From Labilithrix sp. (GTDB lineage: Bacteria > Myxococcota_A > Polyangia > Polyangiales > Polyangiaceae): 64,000 nt of DNA. The translations under genes and the position numbers were made by a program. Below the pieces are notes generated by a model, which saw only the letters and a program-made list of their open reading frames with translations, did no database searches and had not been told where the DNA came from. Position 1 is the first letter of the stretch, and every line of letters starts with the position of its first letter. Below are positions 8,408-17,371 of the stretch, one piece after another. The stretch lies in the NCBI GenBank assembly GCA_019637175.1, contig JAHBWD010000037.1, positions 1 through 64,000 on the forward strand, read 5' to 3'.

Positions 8408-9550
8408 ATGAGCCTCGCCCGTACGTTCCTCTCCCTCTCGATCGCCTCCGGCCTCGCGCTCGTCGCCTGTGGCAGCGATTCCACGTCGAGCTTCGATCAA
8501 GGAGTGGCGGACAAAGGCGGCGATCCGAACGACGGTTCGAACGGGTCGTCGGGCGGCTTCGGCTCGAGCGGCAGCAACGGCAACGGAGGTGACGGCGACG
8601 GCGCGACGTGCGCGGGTAGCGTCGCGCCGACCACGAAGGCGAAGGTCGACATCATCTTCGTCATCGACAACTCCGGCAGCATGAGCGAGGAGATGGCCCA
8701 GGTGCAGGCGAACATCAACACGTTCGTCGGCAAGATCGGAAGCAGCGGCCTCGACTACCAGGTCATCTTCATCGTCAACAAGTCGAGGAGCGGTCACAAG
8801 ATCTGTGTGCCCGAGCCGCTCGCAAAGGCGGGATGCGCGGACAACCCGCCCCTGTTCCGGCACATCGACCAGTCCGTCGGAAGCAGCAACTCGCTGTCGC
8901 TCGTCCTCAGCACGTACGACAACGCGAACGCGAGCCTTGCCTGGGGACAGCATCTCCGGAGCGACGCGTTCAAGGTCATCGTCGGCGTCTCGGACGACGG
9001 CCGCACCGATCAGACGAGCGCGGCCTTCGACAGCGCGCTCATCACCAAGGGCGCCGGGCAGTTCGGAACGGCGGACAAGCGCAACTACGTGTATCATGCA
9101 ATTTGCGGCTGGACGCCGGGGAAGACTCCGCCTTCGAACGAGAAGTGCAGCACGGCCGACGGTGACGGGGTCCGGTACCAGGAGCTCGCGCTCCTCACGG
9201 GCGGCATCATCGACTCCGTGTGCAAGACGGACTACTCCGGCGTGCTCGACAACATCGGCAAGGGCATCGTCGACAAGCTCGCGTGCGAGCTGGGCTATCC
9301 GACGGCGGACGCCGCCGATCCGAGCAAGGTCCAGGTCCGCCTGACGCCTGGCGGCGGAGGCGCTCCGCAGACGCTCGTGCAGGTCACCGACGCGTCGAAG
9401 TGCGCCGCGAACCCGAACGGCTGGCACTACGACGACGCGAACAAGCCGTCGAAGATCCTTCTCTGCAAGGGGATCTGCGACACGGCGAACGCCAGCGCGG
9501 GAGCGAAGATCGAGGCGCTCGTCGGCTGCAAGGGCGCGGCGCCGAAGTAG
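8408..9550 (+). CDS. Lipoprotein with von Willebrand factor A domain
   Basis: 380 aa. The signal peptide and lipobox LVAC (Cys21) are followed by a Gly/Ser/Asn-rich linker to about residue 70. The VWA domain begins KAKVDIIFVIDNSGSMSEEM with an intact metal-binding DxSxS motif, and continues with FKVIVGVSDDGRTDQT as the third metal-site strand. Many Cys in the second half suggest disulfides outside the cytoplasm. VWA domains bind protein partners through the metal site. Ends 21 bp from the convergent lipoprotein gene at 9572. Confidence 0.85.
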   Translation: MSLARTFLSLSIASGLALVACGSDSTSSFDQGVADKGGDPNDGSNGSSGGFGSSGSNGNGGDGDGATCAGSVAPTTKAKVDIIFVIDNSGSMSEEMAQVQANINTFVGKIGSSGLDYQVIFIVNKSRSGHKICVPEPLAKAGCADNPPLFRHIDQSVGSSNSLSLVLSTYDNANASLAWGQHLRSDAFKVIVGVSDDGRTDQTSAAFDSALITKGAGQFGTADKRNYVYHAICGWTPGKTPPSNEKCSTADGDGVRYQELALLTGGIIDSVCKTDYSGVLDNIGKGIVDKLACELGYPTADAADPSKVQVRLTPGGGGAPQTLVQVTDASKCAANPNGWHYDDANKPSKILLCKGICDTANASAGAKIEALVGCKGAAPK

Positions 9551-9571
9551 TCGGCGACGGCCGGCGACGGC

Positions 9572-10159
9572 TCACGGGCAGCAGTAGAACTTCTCGACCT
9601 CGCTCCCGCCGGAGCCCTTCTCCTCGCAGCCGGCCGGCGGGGCGACGTTTCCACCGTTGCCGTTCGGAGGGCACTGGAACCGGTGAGGCTTGCCGGCGGT
9701 GCCGTTGCACATCGTGTCCTGATCGGGCTGCGCGACGCATTCGTTCTTCGGGCAGCAGTAGGTCTGCCCGAGCGCCGAGTCGCTCACCTTCCGGCAGCCG
9801 TCGAACCCCGGAGGCGCTCCGTCGAAGCAGACGTAGCCGTAAGGCTGCCCGCACGCGGGATCGCACGTCTCGGCCTTCGCGCCGAAGCCGACGCAGGTCT
9901 CGCCGGGCGTGGTGACGATCGGCCCGCACGCTCCGGCATCTTCGTCGCCGGAGTCGCGCTCGCTCGTGCCCGAGTCGCCGTCGGTCGCGTCGTCGCCCTG
10001 GTCGCCGGTCGCACCGCTGTCGCTCCGCGACGGCGAGCCACCGTCGGTCGCGTCACCTCCACCTCCGGTGGTCGAAGGATCGTCGGAGCACGCACTGGAG
10101 ACGGCGATGCCCGACGCGAGGAGCGAGCCCAGGAGCAGCCGGTGGAGCGGAGAAGTCAT
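9572..10159 (-). CDS. Cys-rich lipoprotein
   Basis: 195 aa. The signal peptide has lipobox SSAC (Cys about 24), then a 50-residue Asp/Gly/Ser/Thr linker. The C-terminal 120 residues hold about 14 Cys in motifs such as CDPACGQPYGYVCFDG, YCCPKNEC and a terminal FYCCP. The spacing suggests a small disulfide-locked surface domain. No catalytic motif is visible and the family is not recognised. Convergent with the VWA lipoprotein. Confidence 0.78.
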   Translation of the reverse strand: MTSPLHRLLLGSLLASGIAVSSACSDDPSTTGGGGDATDGGSPSRSDSGATGDQGDDATDGDSGTSERDSGDEDAGACGPIVTTPGETCVGFGAKAETCDPACGQPYGYVCFDGAPPGFDGCRKVSDSALGQTYCCPKNECVAQPDQDTMCNGTAGKPHRFQCPPNGNGGNVAPPAGCEEKGSGGSEVEKFYCCP

Positions 10160-10301
10160 CGGCGGCCGATCCTAGCGCCTGCACCGGTGGAGGCGAAGCG
10201 GGGTCGGCGTCCGTGTCGCCCGTGTCGCTCCGCGCAGCGGAGAACGCCGGCGGGGCACGGCGTCTCGCAGACACGCCGGCCCCGCGCGACGGGTTACGCC
10301 A

Positions 10302-10535
10302 TCAGTGCTGGCGGTTCGGGCTCCGCTGATCGCGTTCTCCGAGCCTCGCGACCCACTCGTTGACCTGCCTCTCGGCCTCGTCCTTCATCACGCCGTAGCG
10401 CTCCTGGAGCTTGCCGATCAGCTGGTCCCTCTTGCCGCCGACGTGCCTCAGATCGTCATCGGTGAGCTTTGCCCACTTCGACTTCAGCTCGCCCTTCAGT
10501 TGATTCCACTGACCCTCGACGCGTTCCCAGTTCAT
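10302..10535 (-). CDS. CsbD-like stress protein
   Basis: 77 aa from ATG at 10535 with ribosome site GGAGGT. The sequence opens MNWERVEGQWNQLKGELKSKWAKL and continues KRDQLIGKLQERYG, the typical CsbD pattern of short amphipathic helices. CsbD proteins are small, abundant general stress proteins of unclear mechanism. The normal length is 60-80 aa. The 354-bp upstream gap with a strong hairpin may carry its regulation. Confidence 0.88.
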   Translation of the reverse strand: MNWERVEGQWNQLKGELKSKWAKLTDDDLRHVGGKRDQLIGKLQERYGVMKDEAERQVNEWVARLGERDQRSPNRQH

Positions 10536-10889
10536 CGTGACCTCCGCAAATCCTGCCCATGAGCGGCAGGCTCGAGGGCGCGCGCGGTTGCAGCTCGCGC
10601 GCCCGCTGCAAGTGGCTGGTCTCGCGAACGACGCGACATCGTGGTGGCTCGATCTCGCCACGCATCGGTGAGGGACCGGGGCGTTCCTGTCTCCGAACGT
10701 GCGGTCGGCGCGGAGATCGATCACGAACAGCGGCGCAGCGCGCCGCCGGAACGAGGCGGCAGCGGCGGGATGTGGAGGGCTTCGAGCAGCATGCGGCGAT
10801 CGCACTGCGCCGGCAGTGAATCTCCGGCGCGTGCGATCGTCCAAGGCCCTGCGCGCACGTGCGGCGCGTTCTTTCGCTCGGAGGTATCG
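10536..10889. other. 354-bp divergent intergenic region with a GC hairpin
   Basis: Separates the divergent CsbD-like and lipoprotein genes. It contains a perfect 9-bp inverted repeat, GGGCGCGCG at 10576-10584 and CGCGCGCCC at 10596-10604, with an 11-nt loop, 30-60 bp upstream of the CsbD-like start, that is in its leader or promoter. No open frame in the gap has a credible ribosome site. Promoters are expected on both strands but I cannot name them. Confidence 0.45.
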
Positions 10890-11417
10890 ATGCGTCTTTC
10901 CGTTCTTGTTCTCCTCTCGTGTCTCTGCGGGGCCTCGTCGCTCGTGGCGTGCACGACCGAGGAGTATCCGAATCCCCCTGCGACCCGCGATGGCACCGAG
11001 GACACCGGCGACGACACGGCAGCGAACCTTCCGAGCCCGTCGAATCCGCCCTCGTCGTCTTCAGGCGGCGATGACTCGAAGGACAAACCCGACGACGCGA
11101 CGCCCACCGTCGGTCCGACGTCGGGCGTCGATCCCGACAAGACGCTCGGCGAGCTCGGCTCGAGCGAGAAGAAGGCGCTCTGCGACTGGCAAGCGGGCGT
11201 GCGCGGCGGCTACGGCAAGAAGACGACATGCGAGGGAGGCGTGAGCGTCTCGACGCCGAAGAACCAGGCGGCGTGCCTCCAGGACATCAACCTCCCGTCC
11301 TGTCAGGCGACGGTCGCGGAGGTCGAGGCGTGCATCAAGGTGGACGCGGCCGACCCGTGTGCCTTCGCGGTCCTCAAGGCGACGGAGTGCGAGCCGCTGA
11401 GGGCGTGCATGCAGTGA
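10890..11417 (+). CDS. Lipoprotein with small Cys-rich domain
   Basis: 175 aa from ATG at 10890 with ribosome site GGAGGT. The signal peptide ends in lipobox LVAC (Cys21); a Pro/Ser/Asp linker runs to about residue 85. The remaining 90 residues have six Cys in a helical pattern (LCDWQAGVRGGYG, CEGG, ACLQDINLPSCQATVAEVEAC, CEPLRAC). This repeats a layout seen elsewhere in the window, for example 57662-58378. Likely surface-exposed; function unknown. Confidence 0.78.
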   Translation: MRLSVLVLLSCLCGASSLVACTTEEYPNPPATRDGTEDTGDDTAANLPSPSNPPSSSSGGDDSKDKPDDATPTVGPTSGVDPDKTLGELGSSEKKALCDWQAGVRGGYGKKTTCEGGVSVSTPKNQAACLQDINLPSCQATVAEVEACIKVDAADPCAFAVLKATECEPLRACMQ

Positions 11418-11524
11418 TCGCGCGCGGGCCCTGTCCGTCTCCGATGAGTCGATGGGCCCAGGACAGCGCGACGCCGCTTCATCGGCCACGGCCGCCGAGG
11501 TGACCGCGACCGCGACCGCGACCG

Positions 11525-11556
11525 CGGACGAGCGAGCGCGATCCGCCGCTCGTCCG
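11525..11556. terminator. Hairpin between convergent genes, possible bidirectional terminator
   Basis: Perfect 9-bp arms CGGACGAGC (11525-11533) and GCTCGTCCG (11548-11556) enclose a 14-nt loop between the convergent genes ending at 11417 and 11583. There is no T-tract, so efficiency is uncertain. Four tandem GACCGC hexamers (11502-11525) abut it. Confidence 0.4.
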
Positions 11557-11582
11557 GCGCCGGCTCCTCCCGTTCGGCGGCG

Positions 11583-12713
11583 TCAGCCGGTCGCTTGCGC
11601 CTTCACCTTCGCAGCGCGCGGTTTCGCGACGCGTGCCGTCGCCCGCTTCGGGCGCGGGGCGGACGGCGCCGGCGGCGGCGCGCGCTTGACGACGGGCTCG
11701 CCGTCGCGCTCCGCCCAGAACGCGGTCATCTTCGGCCAGAGGTTCTTCTGCGCGGCCTTCGAGACGACCGCGCCGACATGACCGCCCGGCAGCTTGAGCA
11801 GGACCTTGTCCTTCGACGAGACGCGGTCGAGCAAGACGGCGGCGCTCTGCCACGGGACGATGTTGTCGTGCTCGAAGACCACGCAGCTCACCGGGCACGC
11901 GATGTTCTCGAGCCTGACCGGGATGGTCGCGAGCGAGAACGTGCCCTGCATCAGCGCGTCGCCGCGATAGAGCTGCTCGATGTACTGCTTGTAACACTCG
12001 CCCGGGAACGAGACGTTGTCGTTGCCCCACGTCTCGATCGCGAGGAAGCCGTCGAGGAACTCGTCGTTGGCGGCGCGATCGATGACGCCGACGGCCTTCG
12101 CCATCGTCAGCGTCGGCCGCAGGAGGTGGAAGGCCCCCTGCATCAGCTGCCACGGGACGTTGCCGAAGCCGTCGACGATCGAGCGGACGTTGAACTTCGG
12201 GCTGCGCGTCCACACCGCGAGCGGCCCCTCGTCCGTGAACGAGACCGGCGCCGCGAGCAGGAGGAGCGACGCGATGTGCTCCGGGCGCGCGGCCGCGTGG
12301 ATGGTGGCGAGCGTCCCGCCGAGGCAGTAGCCGAGCACGTGAGCCTTGTTGCGCGGCGACGTCCGCGCGACGTGGCGGATCGCGCGGCCGAGGTACTTGT
12401 CGCAGACGTCGTCGAACGTGACGAAGCGATCCTCGTCCGCCGGCGTACCCCAGTCGATGCAGTACACGTCGTGCCCTGCCGCCACGAGGTCTTCGGCCAT
12501 GCTCTTGCCGGGCAAGAGGTCCATCACGTAGTGCCGGTTGATCAGTGACGGCACGAGCAGGACGGGCGTCTCGAACTTCCGGGGTTGTCCGGCCGGCCGC
12601 TTGTACTTGAGCAGGCGCCACTTGTTCTCGCGATGCACGACGTCCGCGGGCGTGCTGCCGACCGGCGGCTTCGGGCGCGTGAGGAGCGAGGCGAGGTTCT
12701 TGAGACGTTTCAT
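11583..12713 (-). CDS. phaC: Class III-like polyhydroxyalkanoate synthase, second copy
   Basis: 376 aa. Polymerises 3-hydroxyacyl-CoA into PHA at the granule surface. The lipase-like box GYCLGG carries the nucleophile Cys130; the other triad members are the Asp in FEHDNIVPW and the His in LPGGHVGAVV. Length fits class III PhaC (about 355 aa) plus a 35-residue basic Ala/Pro/Lys tail resembling histone-like tails, which could bind DNA or granule proteins. It is the last gene of a minus-strand operon starting at 20507 and follows an acyl-CoA synthetase. A paralogue lies at 21693-22706 in the divergent arm. Start ATG 12713; upstream in-frame extensions are low-complexity. Confidence 0.9.
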   Translation of the reverse strand: MKRLKNLASLLTRPKPPVGSTPADVVHRENKWRLLKYKRPAGQPRKFETPVLLVPSLINRHYVMDLLPGKSMAEDLVAAGHDVYCIDWGTPADEDRFVTFDDVCDKYLGRAIRHVARTSPRNKAHVLGYCLGGTLATIHAAARPEHIASLLLLAAPVSFTDEGPLAVWTRSPKFNVRSIVDGFGNVPWQLMQGAFHLLRPTLTMAKAVGVIDRAANDEFLDGFLAIETWGNDNVSFPGECYKQYIEQLYRGDALMQGTFSLATIPVRLENIACPVSCVVFEHDNIVPWQSAAVLLDRVSSKDKVLLKLPGGHVGAVVSKAAQKNLWPKMTAFWAERDGEPVVKRAPPPAPSAPRPKRATARVAKPRAAKVKAQATG

Positions 12714-12756
12714 GGCAGTCCCGAGGGGAAGGTATAGCGCACCGAGGCGCCGGCGC

Positions 12757-14550
12757 TCAGGCCTCTGCCACCTTTGCGCCGCTGTTTCCGTCCTTGCCGT
12801 TGCCGGCGGCGTTTCGCGTGTCCTCGTAGAGGCCCTCGAAGACGTCACGGAAGCGCTCGTAGACCTTCTTCCTGCGGATCTTGAGCGACGGCGTCAGGAG
12901 CTCCGCCTCGACGGTGAGCGGCTCGTCGATGAGCGCGAACTTCTTGATCGTCTCGTAGCTCGCGAGCTCGGTGTTCACCTGATCGATGCGCTTCTGCACG
13001 AGCGCGCGGCGCGCGGCGTCGCGGCCCTCGGGAGCGACGCCGGCGAGGTGCGCGGCGACCGCTTCTTCGTTCAGCCACACGCCGGCGACGAGGAACTTCT
13101 TCCCTTCGCCGTAGACGACGACGTGCGCGATGAACGGATCGTCGCGGAAGCGGATCTCGATGTTCGCCGGAGGGACGTTCTTGCCGCCCGCGGTGACGAG
13201 GATGTCCTTCTTGCGATCGACGATCTGGAGGAAGCCGTCTTCGGTGAAGCGACCGACGTCGCCCGTCTTGAACCAGCCGTCCGCGGTGAACGCGTCGCGC
13301 GTCGCCTCGGCGTCCTTGTGGTAGCCGCCGAACACGTTGGGGCCGCGCGCGAGGATCTCGCCGTCTTCCGCGAGGCGCAGCTCGACCGACGGGAGCGCCT
13401 TGCCGACGGTGTCGAAGCGGAACGCGTCGGGGCGGTTCAACGTCAACGTCGGCGACGTCTCGGTGAGCCCGTAGCCCTCGATCAAGAGCACGCCGCACGA
13501 GTAGAAGAAGTCTTTCACTTCGCGCTTGAGCCCGGCGCCGCCCGAGAGGCAGAACTTGAGCTTGCCGCCGCTGACGGCCTTCATCTTGTCGAGGCGCGCC
13601 GTGGGCGTCGGCTCGTGCATCGCCTGCACCGCGAGCTTCTCCCAGTGCGAGGGCACGCTCATGAAGACGGTGGGCTTGACCTCCGGAAGGCGCGCGAGAC
13701 AGCTCGCCGGATCGGAGAGGTACGACGTCCACCCGAGCGTGTTGCCGAGGCACATCTCGCCGAAGCCGAAGATGTGGCTCATCGGGAGCCAGAGCACGTC
13801 GACGCCGCCTTCTTCGAGCAGCGGCGCGTTGCACTTGAGCCAGTCGAGCCCGTTGACCGCGACGTTGCGGTGCGTGAGCGGGACGCCCTTCGGGTTGCCC
13901 GACGTGCCGCTCGTGTAGAGCATCATGCCCGGCTGATCGAGCGAGACGCCGTTCATCGTGCGCTCGAACGCCGCCGGATCCTCGCGATCGCGCGAGGCGC
14001 CGATCGCGCGGGCGCGAGAGAGCGAGATTACCTTGCGCTCGACGTCCTCGAGCGGAGGCACGGCGCCACCCTTGTCGCGCGCCGAGGCGTGGACGCGCGC
14101 GACGTCGACGCCGTCGTCGAGGACGACGATGCGCTCGACCTGATCGAGCGAGCTCCACGTCGCGAAGAGCCGGCCGAGGAGCGCGGGGGTGTCGACGAAG
14201 ATCACCTTCGCGTCGCTGTGCGAGGCGACGTAGCCGACCTGCTCCGGGGTCGACGCGGGGTAGATCGGGACCATCACGCCGCTCGCCGCCTGGATCGCGA
14301 GCGCCGCGCTCGCCCACTCGACGCGGTTCGGCGCGTAGACCGCGCCGCGCTCACCCGCCTTGAGGAAGGTGCCGAGGAAGAGCGCGAGCTCGCGGATCTC
14401 CTGCGCGAACGTTCCCCACGTGACCGCGCGCCAACTTCCTTCGGCGGTCGACGTCGGGACCATGAAGCGCACGCGTGCGCTCCGGTCGGCGAGCGCGTCG
14501 AAGACGGCGCGAGGAGCAATCCTGAGGTCGAGAAACGGCGTGATGTCCAT
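12757..14550 (-). CDS. Long-chain acyl-CoA synthetase (AMP-forming)
   Basis: 597 aa. Activates a fatty or hydroxy-fatty acid with ATP and CoA. The P-loop-like motif YTSGTSGNPKGVPLTH, the GYGLTET motif and the C-terminal DRKKDILVTAGGKNV (core motif A10 region) are all intact. The frame starts MDITPFLDLR and fits the family length. It is 9 bp downstream of the PhaE-like gene and 43 bp upstream of a PHA synthase. In this operon it plausibly supplies (hydroxy)acyl-CoA for the synthase; chain-length preference cannot be read from sequence. Confidence 0.9.
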   Translation of the reverse strand: MDITPFLDLRIAPRAVFDALADRSARVRFMVPTSTAEGSWRAVTWGTFAQEIRELALFLGTFLKAGERGAVYAPNRVEWASAALAIQAASGVMVPIYPASTPEQVGYVASHSDAKVIFVDTPALLGRLFATWSSLDQVERIVVLDDGVDVARVHASARDKGGAVPPLEDVERKVISLSRARAIGASRDREDPAAFERTMNGVSLDQPGMMLYTSGTSGNPKGVPLTHRNVAVNGLDWLKCNAPLLEEGGVDVLWLPMSHIFGFGEMCLGNTLGWTSYLSDPASCLARLPEVKPTVFMSVPSHWEKLAVQAMHEPTPTARLDKMKAVSGGKLKFCLSGGAGLKREVKDFFYSCGVLLIEGYGLTETSPTLTLNRPDAFRFDTVGKALPSVELRLAEDGEILARGPNVFGGYHKDAEATRDAFTADGWFKTGDVGRFTEDGFLQIVDRKKDILVTAGGKNVPPANIEIRFRDDPFIAHVVVYGEGKKFLVAGVWLNEEAVAAHLAGVAPEGRDAARRALVQKRIDQVNTELASYETIKKFALIDEPLTVEAELLTPSLKIRRKKVYERFRDVFEGLYEDTRNAAGNGKDGNSGAKVAEA

Positions 14551-14559
14551 GGCGATCCC

Positions 14560-14865
14560 CTACGACGCGATGTTCTTCTTCTGAGCTTCCTGCGCTTCGA
14601 GCAGGCGCTCCTCGAGATCGATGAGGCGGCTCTCGAGCTGGTTCAGCGTGTGGAGCGCGCGCTCCTGATCTCGCTTGGTCGCCAGCCCCATCGCGCCGAC
14701 CCACTGCGACGCGGCCTTGTCGTAGGCCGCCTTCGCCTTCATCGCCGAGCCGAGCATCATGCCGCTCGGGCCGAGGACGAGCGGGCTCTTCAGCCAGTGC
14801 TCGACGTACTTGGCGGTGGCGTTCTCCCACGCGTCGAATCCTTTTTTCCAGGTCTCCCAGATCAT
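14560..14865 (-). CDS. PhaE/phasin-like helical protein
   Basis: 101 aa from ATG at 14865 after ribosome site AAGGAGA (7 nt). The N-terminus MIWETWKKGFDAWENATAKYVEHW is an amphipathic phasin-like helix; a short Gly/Met segment follows, then a coiled coil (RALHTLNQLESRLIDLEERLL) to the end. This resembles the C-terminal region of PhaE, the partner subunit of class III PHA synthases, or a small phasin. Its place in an operon with a PhaC supports this. True PhaE is about 3 times longer, so it may be a minimal form. Confidence 0.72.
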   Translation of the reverse strand: MIWETWKKGFDAWENATAKYVEHWLKSPLVLGPSGMMLGSAMKAKAAYDKAASQWVGAMGLATKRDQERALHTLNQLESRLIDLEERLLEAQEAQKKNIAS

Positions 14866-14882
14866 GACTTGGTCTCCTTGGG

Positions 14883-15782
14883 TTACGGGGCGAGCCCCAG
14901 GCGGCGCAGCTCGGTGGCTGCGGTGAAGTTTTCTTCCGTTTCGTTGAGCTTGCTCGTCGCGCGCGCGACCTCGCCGATGCACTCGAAGAGGAAGCCGACC
15001 TGACGTTGCGTCGTGACCTGCCCGGGCGTCGGCGAGATGGTCACGTTCGTGCGGACGCGGAGCGCCTGCGTGAGAATGAAGTCGGGCAGGTTGATCTGCC
15101 CCGCGCCGTCGACGCTCACCTCGTAGGTGTCGCGCGTCGCGATCGGCAGGCCGCGAAGGCGCCCGTCGCGCACGACGCCGACGCTCGTCCACGCCGCGCC
15201 CGCCTCGAGGGGGAAGCGAAAGAGCATGATGGGCGTGTCGTAGACGAGGAGCGTGCGGCCCTCGGGCGGATCGGCCTCGGCCGACGCGACGCCGTGGAGG
15301 AAGAAGCCGCTCTCGTCGTGCGTGTAGACGCCCTCGGTGCGCCCGGCGACGTCGACGGCGACGACGACCGGGTTGGATACGCCGCCGAACGATCCCGCGT
15401 ACCACTTGCCGTCGAGCTTCTGCGCCGAGAGGCTGGCGACGCCGTCGTCGGCGTAGTCGACGGCGAAGCTCCACTCGAGCTTGCCGCTCGCGTTCGTGCG
15501 GCCGGCGAGATCGACCTGGCGCTCCTTGCCCGGCGGCGTCACGAGGTACGTCGAGGGAATGCCGATCTGCGGCGTGAGCTCGCGCGACTCGATCTTGCCG
15601 TCGAGGTTGGGAATGCACGGAAGCGGCGTGACGGGCGCCGCTTCGTACGCGCCCTTCGCCGGCGGGGGCGTCTCGTTGTCGTTGCAGGACGAGAGGATGA
15701 GAAAGAGAGGCGCGAAGGCGCAGAAGAGCCTCTTGCAGAACTCTCTTGCGCGCCTCGGCGTCTCTCTTTCCCTATCGATCAT
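14883..15782 (-). CDS. Lipoprotein of the PHA-linked operon, paralogue of 18321-19271
   Basis: 299 aa from ATG 15782. Signal peptide with lipobox LSSC, then a beta-rich domain. It aligns by eye with the lipoprotein at 18321-19271: CIPNLDGKIESREL matches CSPNKDGVITREEI, KWYAGSF matches KWYGPKF, FPLEAGAAW matches FPLKLAETW, and the ends FECIGEVARATS...NETE and TECYGTIATVTS...NETD match. The two flank an esterase-like lipoprotein and an outer-membrane barrel in one operon. Likely periplasmic or outer-membrane anchored; ligand unknown, possibly part of an uptake complex. Confidence 0.8.
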   Translation of the reverse strand: MIDRERETPRRAREFCKRLFCAFAPLFLILSSCNDNETPPPAKGAYEAAPVTPLPCIPNLDGKIESRELTPQIGIPSTYLVTPPGKERQVDLAGRTNASGKLEWSFAVDYADDGVASLSAQKLDGKWYAGSFGGVSNPVVVAVDVAGRTEGVYTHDESGFFLHGVASAEADPPEGRTLLVYDTPIMLFRFPLEAGAAWTSVGVVRDGRLRGLPIATRDTYEVSVDGAGQINLPDFILTQALRVRTNVTISPTPGQVTTQRQVGFLFECIGEVARATSKLNETEENFTAATELRRLGLAP

Positions 15783-15790
15783 GACATGCC

Positions 15791-17371
15791 TCAGAAGAGA
15801 TAGTTGAGCCGGAGGCGCACGAGCTGCGCGGGTTTGGCGGAGACGTTCGTGACCGTGTTGTCGAAGCCCGAGAGCGGGAAGAGCACCGCGTAGTCGAGGG
15901 CGGCGAGGAACGAGTGCGTCTCGAAGACGAGCGACGGATCCACCTCGACGCCGAGCGGCGCCTTGCCCGAAGGGGTCGACGTCTTCTCGACCGCGGTCGA
16001 CGCGATGACCGCGGTGTGTGCGGTGAGCTGCGCGCTCTTCGCGCGCGCGAGCCGGACGCGGCCGTGGGGGCGCGCGTACACCGCGTCGGTGACGGCGCCG
16101 AGGATCTCGCGAAAGAGGATGCGATCGATCCGGAAGTCCGGGTGCATGCGGAAGTTGTCGACGCGGTTGTCGCGGCGCGGGATCGCCTGCGGCCCGTCGA
16201 TGTCGCCGGGCTGGGGCGCGCGCGCGTTCGGCCGCTGCACGACGCCGAAGCCCGGCGCGGGATCGCCGCTCGCGTAGCCCGCGTCGACGCCGCCGGCGAC
16301 CACCCCGTCGACCGCGCCGAAGTCCGTCTGCAGCGCCGCCGCGATCTGTCGGCTCTTGGCCGGATCGCGGAAGAGCACGCCGGGAACGAGCGACGGCTGA
16401 TCGACCGTCGCCGTGAGGAGCGCCCCCTCCGCTTCGATGCGCGCCCACGGGAGGGTGAAGCGGAGCCACGCGTCGAAGCCCGTCGCGCGATAGCCGCGCG
16501 CCATGATCCCCGAGCCGCCGTTCGCGAACGGATCGACGGGCTGCGCCGTAGGCAGGTACGTGCCGGGGATGTCGTCGCTCTGCCAGCGATGGGTGATGTA
16601 GCTCCCGTACTCGACGGTGACCTTGTTCGCCTTGCGCCTTCGAAGCCGCGTCTCTTCGTCTCTCCACCGGAGCCACGCGAACGTGACCGTGCGCACGTCG
16701 GTGGTCGGCTCGAAGCCGATCGTGCGGTTCTGCCCCGGACGCCCCGCTTGCGGACCGGTCGCGCTGAAGTCGTACGCGAGCGCGAAGATGTGGCTGAAGA
16801 GCGGCGTGATGAACGCGACGCGATCGGCGGCGTCGGCGGTGTCGCAGTCGAGGCAGTCGCCGCCGTTCGCGACCATGCCCATGCCCCAGTGGGTGCCCAT
16901 GCGGCCCGCGGCGAGCAGGCCGAACGGCAGGAGCAGCTCGCCGTAGGCGCGGCGCACGCGCAGCACGTCGGCCGGCGATCGCTGGGTGACCGTCGCCGAG
17001 GGGATCCCCTCGGGCAGGCTGCCGAGCGCGACGTTGTCGAGCACGTCGAAGCGCGCCTTCACGCCGACCATCGAGCCGGGCGCGTAGAGACGCACGTCGG
17101 TGCGGAAGCGCATGTCCCAGTGGGTCAGCGTCTGCGCGCGCGGATCCCCTTGAGGCACGGGGAAGAGCGGCTGGCCGTTGGGCATCAGCCCGCGGTCGAG
17201 ATCGAGGTTGTAGAGCGCCTCGCCGCGCGTTCGCAGGTAGCCCGACGCCTCGACCTCGGTCTTCTCCCGAGGCACGTAGTCTTGGCCGACCTCGTGGAAG
17301 CCGGTGGCGCCCGCGCGTGGCGCGACGAGCGCCGCCGCGGCGCATATTGCAGCGCAACAAAGCCGCTTCAC
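15791..17371 (-). CDS. Outer-membrane beta-barrel protein
   Basis: 526 aa from GTG at 17371, which overlaps the upstream stop (GTGA) and has ribosome site GGAGAAGG. A signal peptide ends near ATGFHEV. The rest is a series of amphipathic strands and ends in ...RLNYLF, with the terminal Phe typical of barrels inserted by BAM. A GDCLDCDTADAADR segment looks like a loop motif of a Myxococcota-specific porin group (perhaps TIGR04551, not verified). Expected role: diffusion or uptake of a substrate across the outer membrane, working with the flanking lipoproteins. Confidence 0.75.
   Translation of the reverse strand: MKRLCCAAICAAAALVAPRAGATGFHEVGQDYVPREKTEVEASGYLRTRGEALYNLDLDRGLMPNGQPLFPVPQGDPRAQTLTHWDMRFRTDVRLYAPGSMVGVKARFDVLDNVALGSLPEGIPSATVTQRSPADVLRVRRAYGELLLPFGLLAAGRMGTHWGMGMVANGGDCLDCDTADAADRVAFITPLFSHIFALAYDFSATGPQAGRPGQNRTIGFEPTTDVRTVTFAWLRWRDEETRLRRRKANKVTVEYGSYITHRWQSDDIPGTYLPTAQPVDPFANGGSGIMARGYRATGFDAWLRFTLPWARIEAEGALLTATVDQPSLVPGVLFRDPAKSRQIAAALQTDFGAVDGVVAGGVDAGYASGDPAPGFGVVQRPNARAPQPGDIDGPQAIPRRDNRVDNFRMHPDFRIDRILFREILGAVTDAVYARPHGRVRLARAKSAQLTAHTAVIASTAVEKTSTPSGKAPLGVEVDPSLVFETHSFLAALDYAVLFPLSGFDNTVTNVSAKPAQLVRLRLNYLF

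Noticed and set aside
11502..11527. Four GACCGC tandem hexamers, considered as a CRISPR or satellite
   Set aside because: Too short and without spacers; treated as part of a hairpin region.
17345..17360. Fifth TTGC-N3-GCA match (TTGCAGCGCA) near the start of the outer-membrane barrel gene
   Set aside because: Single copy, inside coding sequence, without a partner about 64 bp away; one such match is expected by chance in this much GC-rich DNA.
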